DNA of 6,272 bases from Deltaproteobacteria bacterium (GTDB lineage: Bacteria > Myxococcota > Myxococcia > Myxococcales > 40CM-4-68-19): positions 1 through 6,272 of the forward strand of contig VBKQ01000185.1 in assembly GCA_005879505.1 (NCBI GenBank). The letters run 5' to 3'. The first letter of the stretch is position 1, and every line of letters starts with the position of its first letter. A model generated the notes under the pieces. The model did not search any database and was not told where the DNA came from. It saw only the letters and a program-made list of their open reading frames with translations. Positions 1 to 6,090 of the stretch are shown here, in pieces. Position numbers and translations under genes: made by a program.

Positions 1-1
1 C

Positions 2-514
2 ACCGCCGGCCTGGAGAGCGCGCGCGTCCAACTGCGCGCCCTGACCGCGCTCTCGAACGACGCGACCGCGTGGGACTCGCAGCAGGCCCGCGCGCTCTTG
101 CGGGGCGCGAAAGACGACATCCAGGTCGCGCGGACCCACGCGCGCAGTCTCGAGGCGATGCACGGCAAGGGCGCGGCGGAGGACCTGAGGAAGCTCGACA
201 GCGACCTGGGCGGCGCGCTCGCTCTCGTCGACAAGCTGCGGGAGCCGATCGCCCGTGGCGTGAGCCCGAAGAGCGCCGATACGCGCGCCGACAACACCAT
301 GCTCGGCGGCGCGGCCGCGGATCGAGGGATGCCGCCGGGCAAGGGCGGCGACGTCACGCACGATTCCGGCCGCGGCCAGCGGGGCGGAACGCCCGAGGTG
401 CAGCAACTTCGCGACGGGATCAAGGCCGCCTGGGAGAGGCTGGAGCAGGCGAAGGGCGACCTCGACAAGGTGGCTCGCGCATTCGATACGACGACCAGAT
501 TACCGGAACCGTAA
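2..514 (+). CDS. 3' end of an unrecognised alpha-helical protein (5'-truncated by the window edge)
   Basis: The frame is open from the first bases and ends at TAA 512-514, leaving 170 visible residues; the true start lies upstream. Codons in this frame have strongly G/C third positions, unlike the overlapping alternatives. Visible residues 1-85 are rich in Ala, Leu, Arg, Asp and Glu in a helix or coiled-coil pattern. A Gly/Asp/Arg-rich, probably disordered linker follows (about 92-130), then a second charged helix (about 131-162) and a short tail ending LPEP. There is no catalytic motif, cysteine or membrane segment in the visible part. A helical surface or periplasmic protein is possible, but the missing N-terminus would decide that. 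It runs in the same direction as the hcr operon, yet the 42-bp gap with promoter-like sequence suggests a separate transcript. I do not recognise the family and assign no function. Confidence 0.7.
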   Translation, partial: TAGLESARVQLRALTALSNDATAWDSQQARALLRGAKDDIQVARTHARSLEAMHGKGAAEDLRKLDSDLGGALALVDKLREPIARGVSPKSADTRADNTMLGGAAADRGMPPGKGGDVTHDSGRGQRGGTPEVQQLRDGIKAAWERLEQAKGDLDKVARAFDTTTRLPEP

Positions 515-521
515 AAGCAAA

Positions 522-549
522 TTGAGTTGACTGGGACTTTGGCTTAAAG
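522..549 (+). promoter_or_regulatory. Possible promoter of the hcr-like operon
   Basis: The 42-bp gap between the upstream stop and the GTG start at 557 is clearly AT-richer than its surroundings. TTGAGT (522-527) is followed after 16 bp by TTAAAG (544-549), a weak -10, seven bases before the start codon. A second -35-like TTGACT (527-532) overlaps the first but has no -10 at the right distance. The gap holds no Shine-Dalgarno sequence. If the call is right, transcription would start almost at the GTG, giving a leaderless message. The -10 matches the consensus at only 3 of 6 positions, so this rests mainly on base composition and position. Confidence 0.3.
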
Positions 550-556
550 ACCGTGC

Positions 557-1132
557 GTGCGGCCGTCAGTCTTCATCCGTCTGCTCGTGAACGGCGAGGA
601 GCATGCGCTCGCCGTGGCCGCACAGCGCACCCTGCTCGAGGCCCTGCGCTACGACCTGGGGCTCACCGGATCGAAGCAGGGTTGCGACAAGGGCGATTGC
701 GGCGCCTGCACGGTCCTCGCGCGCGACCGCGCAGCGGAAGGCCGCGGCGACCCCATCCTCTCCTGCATCACCCTGGCGCAGGATGCGCAGGACCTCGCCA
801 TCACCACCATCGAGGGGCTCGCCGGGCCCCAGGGCCTCGACCCGGTGCAGCGCGCATTCGCCGACTGCGGCGCGCTGCAGTGCGGGTTCTGCCAGCCGGG
901 AATGATGATCTCGGCGCGCGCGCTGCTCGATCACAATCCCAAGCCGACCCTCCCGCAGATCCAGGAGGCCCTGAGCGGCAACCTCTGCCGCTGCACGGGG
1001 TACACGAAGATCTATGAAGCGGTGCAGGTCGCCGCGGGCCTGCGCGCTCCCGCCCAGCGCGCGCCCGTGCAGTCGGAGCGCGCCGCGCCCAGCGATTCGA
1101 AGGCGCAGGTGGTCAAGGAGATCGTCCCATGA
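557..1132 (+). CDS. hcrC: 4-hydroxybenzoyl-CoA reductase-type [2Fe-2S] (gamma) subunit
   Basis: This 191-residue protein is the small iron-sulfur subunit of a xanthine-oxidase-family molybdoenzyme; it relays electrons between the FAD and molybdenum subunits. The N-terminal half is a plant-type ferredoxin domain with VNG at 11-13 and cluster ligands C43, C48, C51 (GCDKGDCGAC) and C70. The C-terminal half is the four-helix [2Fe-2S] domain with C109 and C112 (QCGFCQPGM) and C144 and C146 (NLCRCTGYT). All eight ligands are present. GTG 557 is the only reasonable start: an in-frame TAA lies at 545-547 and the next candidate, GTG 587, would remove the first beta strand. There is no clear Shine-Dalgarno. 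Residues after about 165 form an Ala/Pro-rich tail of some 27 residues beyond the usual fold (family members are about 160 residues). The stop overlaps the next start by 4 bp. The fold is certain; the substrate call comes from the third gene. Confidence 0.93.
   Translation: MRPSVFIRLLVNGEEHALAVAAQRTLLEALRYDLGLTGSKQGCDKGDCGACTVLARDRAAEGRGDPILSCITLAQDAQDLAITTIEGLAGPQGLDPVQRAFADCGALQCGFCQPGMMISARALLDHNPKPTLPQIQEALSGNLCRCTGYTKIYEAVQVAAGLRAPAQRAPVQSERAAPSDSKAQVVKEIVP
1115..1120 (+). promoter_or_regulatory. Shine-Dalgarno site for the molybdenum subunit gene
   Basis: AAGGAG lies inside the end of the [2Fe-2S] subunit gene, 8 bases before ATG 1129. With the 4-bp ATGA overlap it fixes the start and suggests translational coupling of the two subunits. 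It contrasts with the missing Shine-Dalgarno at the first gene of the operon. Confidence 0.8.
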
Positions 1133-3348
1133 GCATCGGGGCCCGCTTCCCCAAGCAGGATGGCGTGGCGAAGGCCGACGGCTCCGGCATCTACGCCGAC
1201 GACATCGCGCTGCCGCGGATGCTGCACGCGAAGATCCTCCGCTCCCCGCACGCGCACGCGAGGATCCGTGGCATCGATCTCAGCGCCGCCGAGGCGCTGC
1301 CCGGCGTGGTGGCTACGCTGGTCGGCGCGGAGCTGCCGCTCAAGTACGGCGTCATCCCCTGGACCCAGGACGAGACGGCGCTCGCGGTGGAGAAAGTGCG
1401 CCATGTCGGGGATGCCGTCGCCTGCATCGCCGCGGTCGACGAGCGGACGGCGGACGAGGCGCTGGGGCTGGTGAAGGTGGACTACGAAGTGCTGCCGGCG
1501 GTGTTCACGCCGGAGGACGCGCTCGAGCATCCGGAGATCAAGGTCAACGAGAGGGCGAAGGTCGGCAACATCACCAAGCACGTCCATCTGCAATTCGGCG
1601 AGGTCGACGAAGCGGTGGCAGGGGCCGCAGCCGTGGTGCGCGAGACCTACCGCTACGCGGGGTCCACGCACGTGCCCATCGAGCCGCACTGCGCGGTGGC
1701 GCGCATCGACGCGGACGGCAACCTCACGGTCTGGAGCTCGACGCAGATCCCGCACTACGTGCACCGCGAGCTGTCGCGCGTGCTCGGGATCCCGCAGAGC
1801 AAGGTGCGAGTGATCCAGCCGCTGCTCGGCGGGGCCTTCGGCGGCAAGAGCGATCCGTTCGCGCTCGAGTTCTGCGTGGCGAAGCTGGCGATGAAGACGG
1901 GCCGGCCGGTGAAGATCCTCTACACGCGCGAGGAGGTCTTCTACGCGCACCGCGGGCGCCATCCGATGAAGATGGACGTGACGCTCGCGCTGGACGCCGG
2001 CGGAAGAATCGCCGCCGTGGACAACAAGATCCTCATCGACGGCGGCGCCTATGCCTCGTTCGGGCTGGTCACCGCGTACTACGCCGGACAGCTCCTCACC
2101 GGGCCGTACCGGTTCGAGACCTACCGATTCGACAGCTACCGCATGTACACGAACAAGCCCCCCTGCGGGCCCAAGCGCGGTCACGGCTCGGTCCAGCCTC
2201 GCTTCGCCTTCGAGGTGGCGCTGGACGAGGCGGCGGAAAAGCTCGGCCTCGATCCCGTGGAAGTGCGGCGGCGCAACTTCATCGGCGAGTTCGTGGAGAC
2301 GGTGAACGGGCAGAAGATCACCTCCAACGGCTTCCTCAAGTGCCTGGAGCTGGTGGAGAAGGCGTCCGGCTGGAAGGAGCGCCACGGCAAGCTCGGTCCG
2401 GGCCGTGGCCTGGGCGTCGCCGGCTCGATGTACATCAGCGGCACCGCCTATCCGGTCTACCCGAACGAGATGCCGCAGAGCGGGGTGCTGGTGAAGCTCG
2501 ACCGCTCCGGGCGCGTCGCCATCTTTAGCGGGGCATCCGACATCGGCCAGGGCGTGAACACGCTGCTCTGCCAGATCGCCGCCGAGGAGCTGCACTGCGA
2601 TCCCTACGACGTGACGGTGGTGGCGGCGGATACCGATCTGACGCCGGTCGACCTCGGCGCGTACTCGAGCCGCGTGACGTTCATGGTCGGCATCGCGGCG
2701 CGGGAGGCCTGCCAGAAGCTGGCGGAAAAGCTTCGCGCCGCCGGAGGCGCGACGTTCGCCGAAGCCTGCCAGCGTGCGGAAGCGGCGGAGGGCGCGCCGC
2801 TGGCCGCGGTGGGCGGGTATCGCACGCAGAAGCTGGGCGGCGATTACCGCGGGGGTACCATCGGAGCATCGCCGGCGTACTCCTTCACCGCGCACGTGGC
2901 CGAAGTCTCCGTGGACGAGGAGACCGGCATCTGGAAGGTGGAGCGGATCTGGGCGGCGCACGACTGCGGGAAGGCGCTGAACCCGACGCTGGTCGAGGGC
3001 CAGATCGAGGGCAGCGTCTACATGGGCGCGGCCGAAGCGCAGATGGAGGAGATGGTCTACGACGAGAAGGGCTTGCTCTTCGGTCCCTCGCTCCTCGACT
3101 ACCGTATCCCCACTTCGCTCGATACCCCCGATCTCGACTCGTACATCGTCGAGAGCAACGACCCCGGCGGGCCCTATGGCGCCAAGGAAGCGGGAGAGGG
3201 CCCGCTGCACCCCGCGATTCCAGCGATCGCGAACGCGATCCACGACGCCTGCGGCATCCGCATCCGCGAGCTGCCCTTCTACCCGCAGCGGGTGCTCAAG
3301 CTGCTGCGGGAGCGTGACGCGCGGCGAGAGGAGCGCGCGGCATCATGA
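1129..3348 (+). CDS. hcrA: 4-hydroxybenzoyl-CoA reductase-type molybdopterin (alpha) catalytic subunit
   Basis: This 739-residue protein is the catalytic subunit of a xanthine-oxidase-family enzyme. In HCR the molybdenum site, bound to a molybdopterin cytosine dinucleotide, reductively removes the 4-hydroxyl of 4-hydroxybenzoyl-CoA to yield benzoyl-CoA. Residues 12-125 form the a/b-hammerhead domain and the rest is the molybdopterin-binding region. Visible motifs are GGAFGGKSDPF (234-244), YAHRGRHP (272-279), PPCGPKRGHG (344-353), SDIGQGVNT (470-478), DLGAYSSR (508-515) and GAKEAGEGP (684-692), whose Glu690 aligns with the catalytic glutamate of the family. The length is close to the roughly 770 residues of characterised HcrA. 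The CoxL signature AYRCSFR of form I CO dehydrogenase is absent. The gene starts at ATG 1129 with a good Shine-Dalgarno and ends in an ATGA overlap with the FAD-subunit gene. The family is certain; the exact substrate is inferred from the partner subunit, and a related aryl-CoA cannot be excluded. Confidence 0.92.
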   Translation: MSIGARFPKQDGVAKADGSGIYADDIALPRMLHAKILRSPHAHARIRGIDLSAAEALPGVVATLVGAELPLKYGVIPWTQDETALAVEKVRHVGDAVACIAAVDERTADEALGLVKVDYEVLPAVFTPEDALEHPEIKVNERAKVGNITKHVHLQFGEVDEAVAGAAAVVRETYRYAGSTHVPIEPHCAVARIDADGNLTVWSSTQIPHYVHRELSRVLGIPQSKVRVIQPLLGGAFGGKSDPFALEFCVAKLAMKTGRPVKILYTREEVFYAHRGRHPMKMDVTLALDAGGRIAAVDNKILIDGGAYASFGLVTAYYAGQLLTGPYRFETYRFDSYRMYTNKPPCGPKRGHGSVQPRFAFEVALDEAAEKLGLDPVEVRRRNFIGEFVETVNGQKITSNGFLKCLELVEKASGWKERHGKLGPGRGLGVAGSMYISGTAYPVYPNEMPQSGVLVKLDRSGRVAIFSGASDIGQGVNTLLCQIAAEELHCDPYDVTVVAADTDLTPVDLGAYSSRVTFMVGIAAREACQKLAEKLRAAGGATFAEACQRAEAAEGAPLAAVGGYRTQKLGGDYRGGTIGASPAYSFTAHVAEVSVDEETGIWKVERIWAAHDCGKALNPTLVEGQIEGSVYMGAAEAQMEEMVYDEKGLLFGPSLLDYRIPTSLDTPDLDSYIVESNDPGGPYGAKEAGEGPLHPAIPAIANAIHDACGIRIRELPFYPQRVLKLLRERDARREERAAS
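3326..3333 (+). promoter_or_regulatory. Shine-Dalgarno site for the FAD subunit gene
   Basis: GAGAGGAG lies inside the 3' end of the molybdenum subunit gene, 11 bases before ATG 3345 and 14 before a second in-frame ATG at 3348. The nearer ATG gives the better spacing and creates the ATGA overlap, so 3345 is preferred. Confidence 0.6.
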
Positions 3349-4328
3349 TGACGCTCCCCGATCTGACCGTCCTGCGCCCGGCGTCGGTCGCCGAAGCCGT
3401 GGAGGCGCTGCGCGCGAATCCGGGCGCGCGCGTGCTGGCGGGGGGGACCGACATCGTCCCGAATCTCAAGTACGGGATGTACGACACCCAGCACCTCGTC
3501 GCCTTGCGCGGGCTCTCGAGCGAGCTGCGGTACGTGCGCGAGGATCGGTCGGGCGACCTGCGGCTGGGCGCGATGTGCAGCATCGACGAGCTCGGCCGGA
3601 GCGAGGTCGTGAAATCTCGGCTTCCGGCACTCGCCGATGCTTGCCGGCAGATCGCGGGGCCCCAGCTCCGCCGGATGGGAACGCTGGGCGGAAACCTCTG
3701 TCTCGATACGCGCTGCGTGTACGTCAACCAGAGCCACTTCTGGCGCAGCGCCCTCGGCTACTGCCTGAAGAAGGATGGGACCGTCTGCCACGTGGTCGCG
3801 GGCGGGAAGCGGTGCGTGGCCGCCGCCTCCAACGATACCGCCCCGGTCCTGCTGGCGCTCGATGCCGGGGTGAAGATCGTCTCGCCCCGAGGCGAGCGGA
3901 CCATGCCGCTGAGAGACTTCTACGTCGCGGACGGGCTGCACAACACGGTGCTCGCGCCGGACGAGCTCCTCACCGAAGTGCGCATCCCCGCAGCCGCCGC
4001 GACGCGCAGGCAGGCGTTCGCGAAGCTGCGGATGCGCGCCGCCATCGACTTTCCCGCCCTGAACCTCGCCGTGGCGCTCGAGCTCGACGGCAACCTGGTA
4101 CGCTCGGTGTCGCTCGCCGTGAGCGCGCTCGCGGCGCGACCGGCGCTGATCAAGGGCCTCGAGGACCTGCGCGGGCGGCCCGCCGATGCCCGATTCGCCG
4201 AAGAGCTCGGCCGGCGCGCGCACAAGCAGTGCAAGCCGCTGACGAACATCGGCGTCGATCCCGGGTGGCGCCGCGACATCCTTCCCGTGCTGGTGCGCCG
4301 CGCGGTGCTGCGAGCGATCGCGGGCTGA
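3345..4328 (+). CDS. hcrB: 4-hydroxybenzoyl-CoA reductase FAD/[4Fe-4S] (beta) subunit
   Basis: This 327-residue flavoprotein subunit is the electron entry point of the complex, normally accepting electrons from reduced ferredoxin. The FAD-binding domain shows LAGGTDIVPNLKYG (31-44) and GPQLRRMGTLGGNL (105-118), the two flavin-contact motifs of the CoxM/XdhB family; a C-terminal CO-dehydrogenase-flavoprotein-type domain follows (about 222-327). The decisive feature is a cysteine-rich insertion directly after GGNL, with C124, C140, C148 and C157 at intervals of 16, 8 and 9 residues. In the characterised HcrB of Thauera aromatica, an insertion in this place carries a [4Fe-4S] cluster, and the ligands I recall (Cys122, 138, 146, 155) have the same intervals. 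Ordinary xanthine or CO dehydrogenase flavin subunits lack it. Length also matches HcrB (about 324). C119 is an extra nearby cysteine. The gene ends the operon, only 6 bp from the convergent di-iron gene. Confidence 0.93.
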   Translation: MMTLPDLTVLRPASVAEAVEALRANPGARVLAGGTDIVPNLKYGMYDTQHLVALRGLSSELRYVREDRSGDLRLGAMCSIDELGRSEVVKSRLPALADACRQIAGPQLRRMGTLGGNLCLDTRCVYVNQSHFWRSALGYCLKKDGTVCHVVAGGKRCVAAASNDTAPVLLALDAGVKIVSPRGERTMPLRDFYVADGLHNTVLAPDELLTEVRIPAAAATRRQAFAKLRMRAAIDFPALNLAVALELDGNLVRSVSLAVSALAARPALIKGLEDLRGRPADARFAEELGRRAHKQCKPLTNIGVDPGWRRDILPVLVRRAVLRAIAG

Positions 4329-4339
4329 CGCGCGTCAGC
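4324..4339 (+). repeat. Perfect 16-bp palindrome holding both convergent stop codons; possible weak bidirectional terminator
   Basis: GCTGACGCGCGTCAGC is identical on both strands. The TGA ending the FAD subunit gene (4326-4328) and the TGA ending the minus-strand di-iron gene (4337-4335) occupy symmetrical places in it. As RNA it could form a 6-bp stem (GCTGAC/GTCAGC) with a GCGC loop from either transcript. No T-run follows on either side, so it does not look like a strong intrinsic terminator. It may limit read-through between the convergent genes or be a chance symmetry of two facing stops. Confidence 0.5.
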
Positions 4340-5192
4340 GCACCATCCGGATCTTGTTCTCGCCAGGCGCCGGAGCGCGATTCGCGACCGCGGGATCGCG
4401 CAGGTACGTCTCGGTGAGCCGCTTCTTCGGCAAGAGACGAAACGGCGATCTGAATACAGCCGCTCCATACGCCTCGGCGATGGCGAGGCCCTTCTCCAGC
4501 GCGGTCAGCTCCGCCAACGGCTTCGTGAGAACGCCCATCCGCAGCAGGCGCCTTTCCGCGCAGGCCACGGAGAACCCGAGGAACTCGGGCAGCTGCGAGA
4601 GCACCTCGTGCCGCGGCAGGCGCGAGCGCATGAAGGCGCCCAGCCGCCGCACCGCCCACATCGAGACCAGGGAGAGGCCCAGCAGGCGCCGGCGCAGCGC
4701 GGGGCGCTCCCGGATCGCCTGCATCGTGCGCTGCTCGCCGAACTCGACGTGCCGTTCTTCCTGCTTCACGGCGCGGCCGAGGATCGCGCGGATCTCGTCG
4801 TGCGCGATGGTGTCGATCACGCCGTAGAGCGCCATCAGGACGAAACCCTCGCCCAGCGCCATCTCCAGACAGACGTGCTCCTCGAAGGTGGCGGGCATCA
4901 TCCCCGTGCTGAGAAAGCGGACCAGGCGGTGCGCCGGCGCTGGCCCCTCGCCGAGGATCTCCAGGATGCGGAGGAAGTTCTCCACGTGCTGGAACTCCTC
5001 GACCGCCTGGCGCGAGAAGAAGCGCGCTGCCTCCAGATCCGGCGCCTGGTACAGCCAGTGTCCGCACTGGATGCCGCTCACCTCGCCGTAGAGGAACTGG
5101 TTCATCACCCACGCGAGCAGCTTGCGGTCGCGCTCCGGCTCGAGCCGGGCGCCCGCGAAATCGAACGTCATCTCCTCGCGCGAGAGCAGCAT
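4335..5192 (-). CDS. Ferritin-like di-iron carboxylate protein, function unknown
   Basis: This 285-residue protein (from ATG 5192) has the full ligand set of the ferritin-like di-iron fold: E37 (GEVSG), E66-x-x-H69 (EEFQHVE), E115 (ALGEGF) and E145-x-x-H148 (KQEERHVEFGE). The intervals of 29 residues from E37 to E66 and 30 from E115 to E145 are those of a four-helix bundle with an ExxH in helices 2 and 4. A further helical region follows (about 155-245, with VSMWAVRRLGAFM), then a basic tail. At about twice the size of a ferritin domain it is more like a di-iron oxygenase or oxidase than an iron store, but it is far shorter than benzoyl-CoA epoxidase BoxB and I cannot name a substrate. The start is uncertain: ATG 5192 has no Shine-Dalgarno but a -10-like element 7 bp upstream, while ATG 5171 follows GAGGAG with no spacer. 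It faces the hcr operon tail to tail. Confidence 0.85.
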   Translation of the reverse strand: MLLSREEMTFDFAGARLEPERDRKLLAWVMNQFLYGEVSGIQCGHWLYQAPDLEAARFFSRQAVEEFQHVENFLRILEILGEGPAPAHRLVRFLSTGMMPATFEEHVCLEMALGEGFVLMALYGVIDTIAHDEIRAILGRAVKQEERHVEFGEQRTMQAIRERPALRRRLLGLSLVSMWAVRRLGAFMRSRLPRHEVLSQLPEFLGFSVACAERRLLRMGVLTKPLAELTALEKGLAIAEAYGAAVFRSPFRLLPKKRLTETYLRDPAVANRAPAPGENKIRMVR

Positions 5193-5199
5193 GTGGGGA

Positions 5200-5208
5200 A
5201 AGCTAGCA
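5200..5208 (-). promoter_or_regulatory. Possible extended -10 element for the di-iron gene
   Basis: On the minus strand the sequence reads TGCTAGCTT: a TG dinucleotide, one base, then TAGCTT (a TAnnnT hexamer) ending 7 bases before ATG 5192. There is no recognisable -35 at 16-18 bp. If active, it would start transcription at or next to the ATG, giving a leaderless message. The hexamer matches only 3 of 6 consensus positions. Confidence 0.25.
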
Positions 5209-5229
5209 CGGCGCGTCGCGGCGAGCCGT

Positions 5230-5237
5230 GTGTACAC
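5230..5237. promoter_or_regulatory. 8-bp perfect palindrome between divergent promoters; possible operator
   Basis: GTGTACAC is a perfect dyad lying directly before the TTGCCA -35-like element of the plus-strand gene and 22 bp upstream of the minus-strand -10-like element. A regulator bound here could act on both divergent genes. The dyad is short, and I see no second full copy in the intergenic region. Confidence 0.25.
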
Positions 5238-5265
5238 TTGCCAACGCCCGCCGAGAGCGTACCAT
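5238..5265 (+). promoter_or_regulatory. Probable promoter of the 268-residue unknown gene
   Basis: TTGCCA (5238-5243, 5 of 6 to the -35 consensus) is separated by 16 bp from TACCAT (5260-5265, 4 of 6 to the -10 consensus). The -10 ends 8 bases before ATG 5274, so the predicted start site falls at or within a couple of bases of the start codon. No Shine-Dalgarno precedes the ATG. This is the best-formed promoter-like sequence in the window and predicts a leaderless mRNA. Confidence 0.45.
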
Positions 5266-5273
5266 TCCGTACG
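5258..5273. repeat. Inverted repeat overlapping the -10 and touching the start codon
   Basis: CGTAC (5258-5262) and GTACG (5269-5273) are exact inverted arms around a 6-bp spacer. They cover the proposed -10 and end at the base before ATG 5274. A protein bound here would block transcription initiation, as expected of a repressor site. Arms of 5 bp can arise by chance. Confidence 0.3.
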
Positions 5274-6080
5274 ATGCGCAGGCTGCACGAGGAAATCCGA
5301 GAGATCCGGGTGCCTTCCGAGGTCCTCGCCCGCTGGGCGCTCGAGACCCCGGTCGCGGAACAGGAGGCGACCGGCGCAGCCCTCGCGTTCCTCGTTCATG
5401 CCGAGCACGCCGCGACGACGCTCTTGCCGGTGCCGGTGCTGCTGCGAAGCGAGCAAGCGATTCTCGATCCGGACGGCTTCTTGCGCCAGCCGCGCGGCGC
5501 GGTCGAGCACTTCCGGCTGCGCGCGGATCGCGCGATCGCTTGGATGGACCTCTTCATCTTCTTCCGCGAGCGGTTCCCCACGCCCGCGCAGCGGCAGCCG
5601 CCGGAGGCGCTCTACAACATCGCTCAGCTCTTCGGCAGCCATGGAGACGACCTGGAAGCGGCTGCCGACCTGCTCGTCCGCGACTGCGTGATGGCGGAGG
5701 TCGATGAGGTATTGTCGCGCACATTGACCTACCCGCCCCTGAAGGCCCTGATGCAGAGCCTGCGCGAGCACGACGCGCAGCGAAGCGCCGAAGCGTGCCG
5801 GCTCGCGGCCTCGGTGCTGGGCGATCTCTCCGGCGCGAGTCTGTGGAAGGTGCGGACGCGGCTCGTCACCACGGCGACCCGTGCCCTGCTCGCTTCGAAG
5901 CCGCTGCTCGACGAGCTCGAGCGGGGTGGCTTCAAGATCGACCGGACCCGCGCTGCGCGCGGATTCGCCCGCAGGATGGAGGAGGCGTTGTCCGAGCTGC
6001 CTGGGGCGCCTGTCTTGCAGTCCATCCTGCGTCAGCTAGGTGGCCCCGTCGACGGCGACGCGTCGCGTCAATCCCCCTGA
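5274..6080 (+). CDS. Unrecognised, mostly helical 268-residue protein
   Basis: ATG 5274 opens a 268-residue frame with strong G/C third-position bias that ends at TGA 6078-6080. I do not recognise the family. The sequence reads as successive helices: about 24-50, 78-101, 126-150, 155-184 and 188-210, then a basic C-terminal region (220-257). There is no signal peptide; the most hydrophobic stretch, AIAWMDLFIFF (88-98), is too short for a clear membrane span. E29, H42-A-E-H45, E142 or E145 and E165-H166 lie in helices in an arrangement loosely like a ferritin-type bundle, but no proper ExxH pair exists, so a metal site is speculative. The open frame continues upstream on paper, but only as the antisense of the di-iron gene. 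Promoter-like sequence 8 bases upstream supports this start. It is divergent from the di-iron gene and could be co-regulated with it. Confidence 0.75.
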   Translation: MRRLHEEIREIRVPSEVLARWALETPVAEQEATGAALAFLVHAEHAATTLLPVPVLLRSEQAILDPDGFLRQPRGAVEHFRLRADRAIAWMDLFIFFRERFPTPAQRQPPEALYNIAQLFGSHGDDLEAAADLLVRDCVMAEVDEVLSRTLTYPPLKALMQSLREHDAQRSAEACRLAASVLGDLSGASLWKVRTRLVTTATRALLASKPLLDELERGGFKIDRTRAARGFARRMEEALSELPGAPVLQSILRQLGGPVDGDASRQSP

Positions 6081-6090
6081 AGCGCTTGGC

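Noticed and set aside
70..525. Alternative plus-strand frame over the first gene
   Set aside because: It is almost entirely Arg/Gly/Ala with frequent Arg runs, as expected for an out-of-frame reading of GC-rich coding DNA; the frame ending at 514 has normal composition.
540..557. Possible sigma-54 promoter (TGG...TGC) before the hcr operon
   Set aside because: The GG and GC elements are two bases too far apart for the strict -24/-12 spacing, and the rest of the consensus is poor.
1012..3243. A 743-codon open frame on the minus strand, antisense to the molybdenum subunit gene
   Set aside because: It is a typical shadow frame in GC-rich DNA. Its translation is rich in Arg/His/Asp/Val with no domain motif, while the plus-strand frame has every expected molybdenum-enzyme motif.
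1129..3348. Form I CO dehydrogenase large subunit (CoxL)
   Set aside because: The AYRCSFR active-site signature is missing, and the partner flavin subunit carries the HCR-type [4Fe-4S] insertion.
4608..5273. Upstream extension of the 268-residue plus-strand gene, which stays open for 222 more codons
   Set aside because: This stretch is antisense to the di-iron protein, whose metal ligands are intact. The extension is Arg/Gln/His-rich without pattern, and promoter-like sequence sits just before ATG 5274.
5193..5771. Upstream extension of the minus-strand di-iron gene to 5771
   Set aside because: It runs antisense through the 268-residue gene and the intergenic region and adds no recognisable domain; ATG 5192 (or 5171) leaves the full di-iron fold intact.
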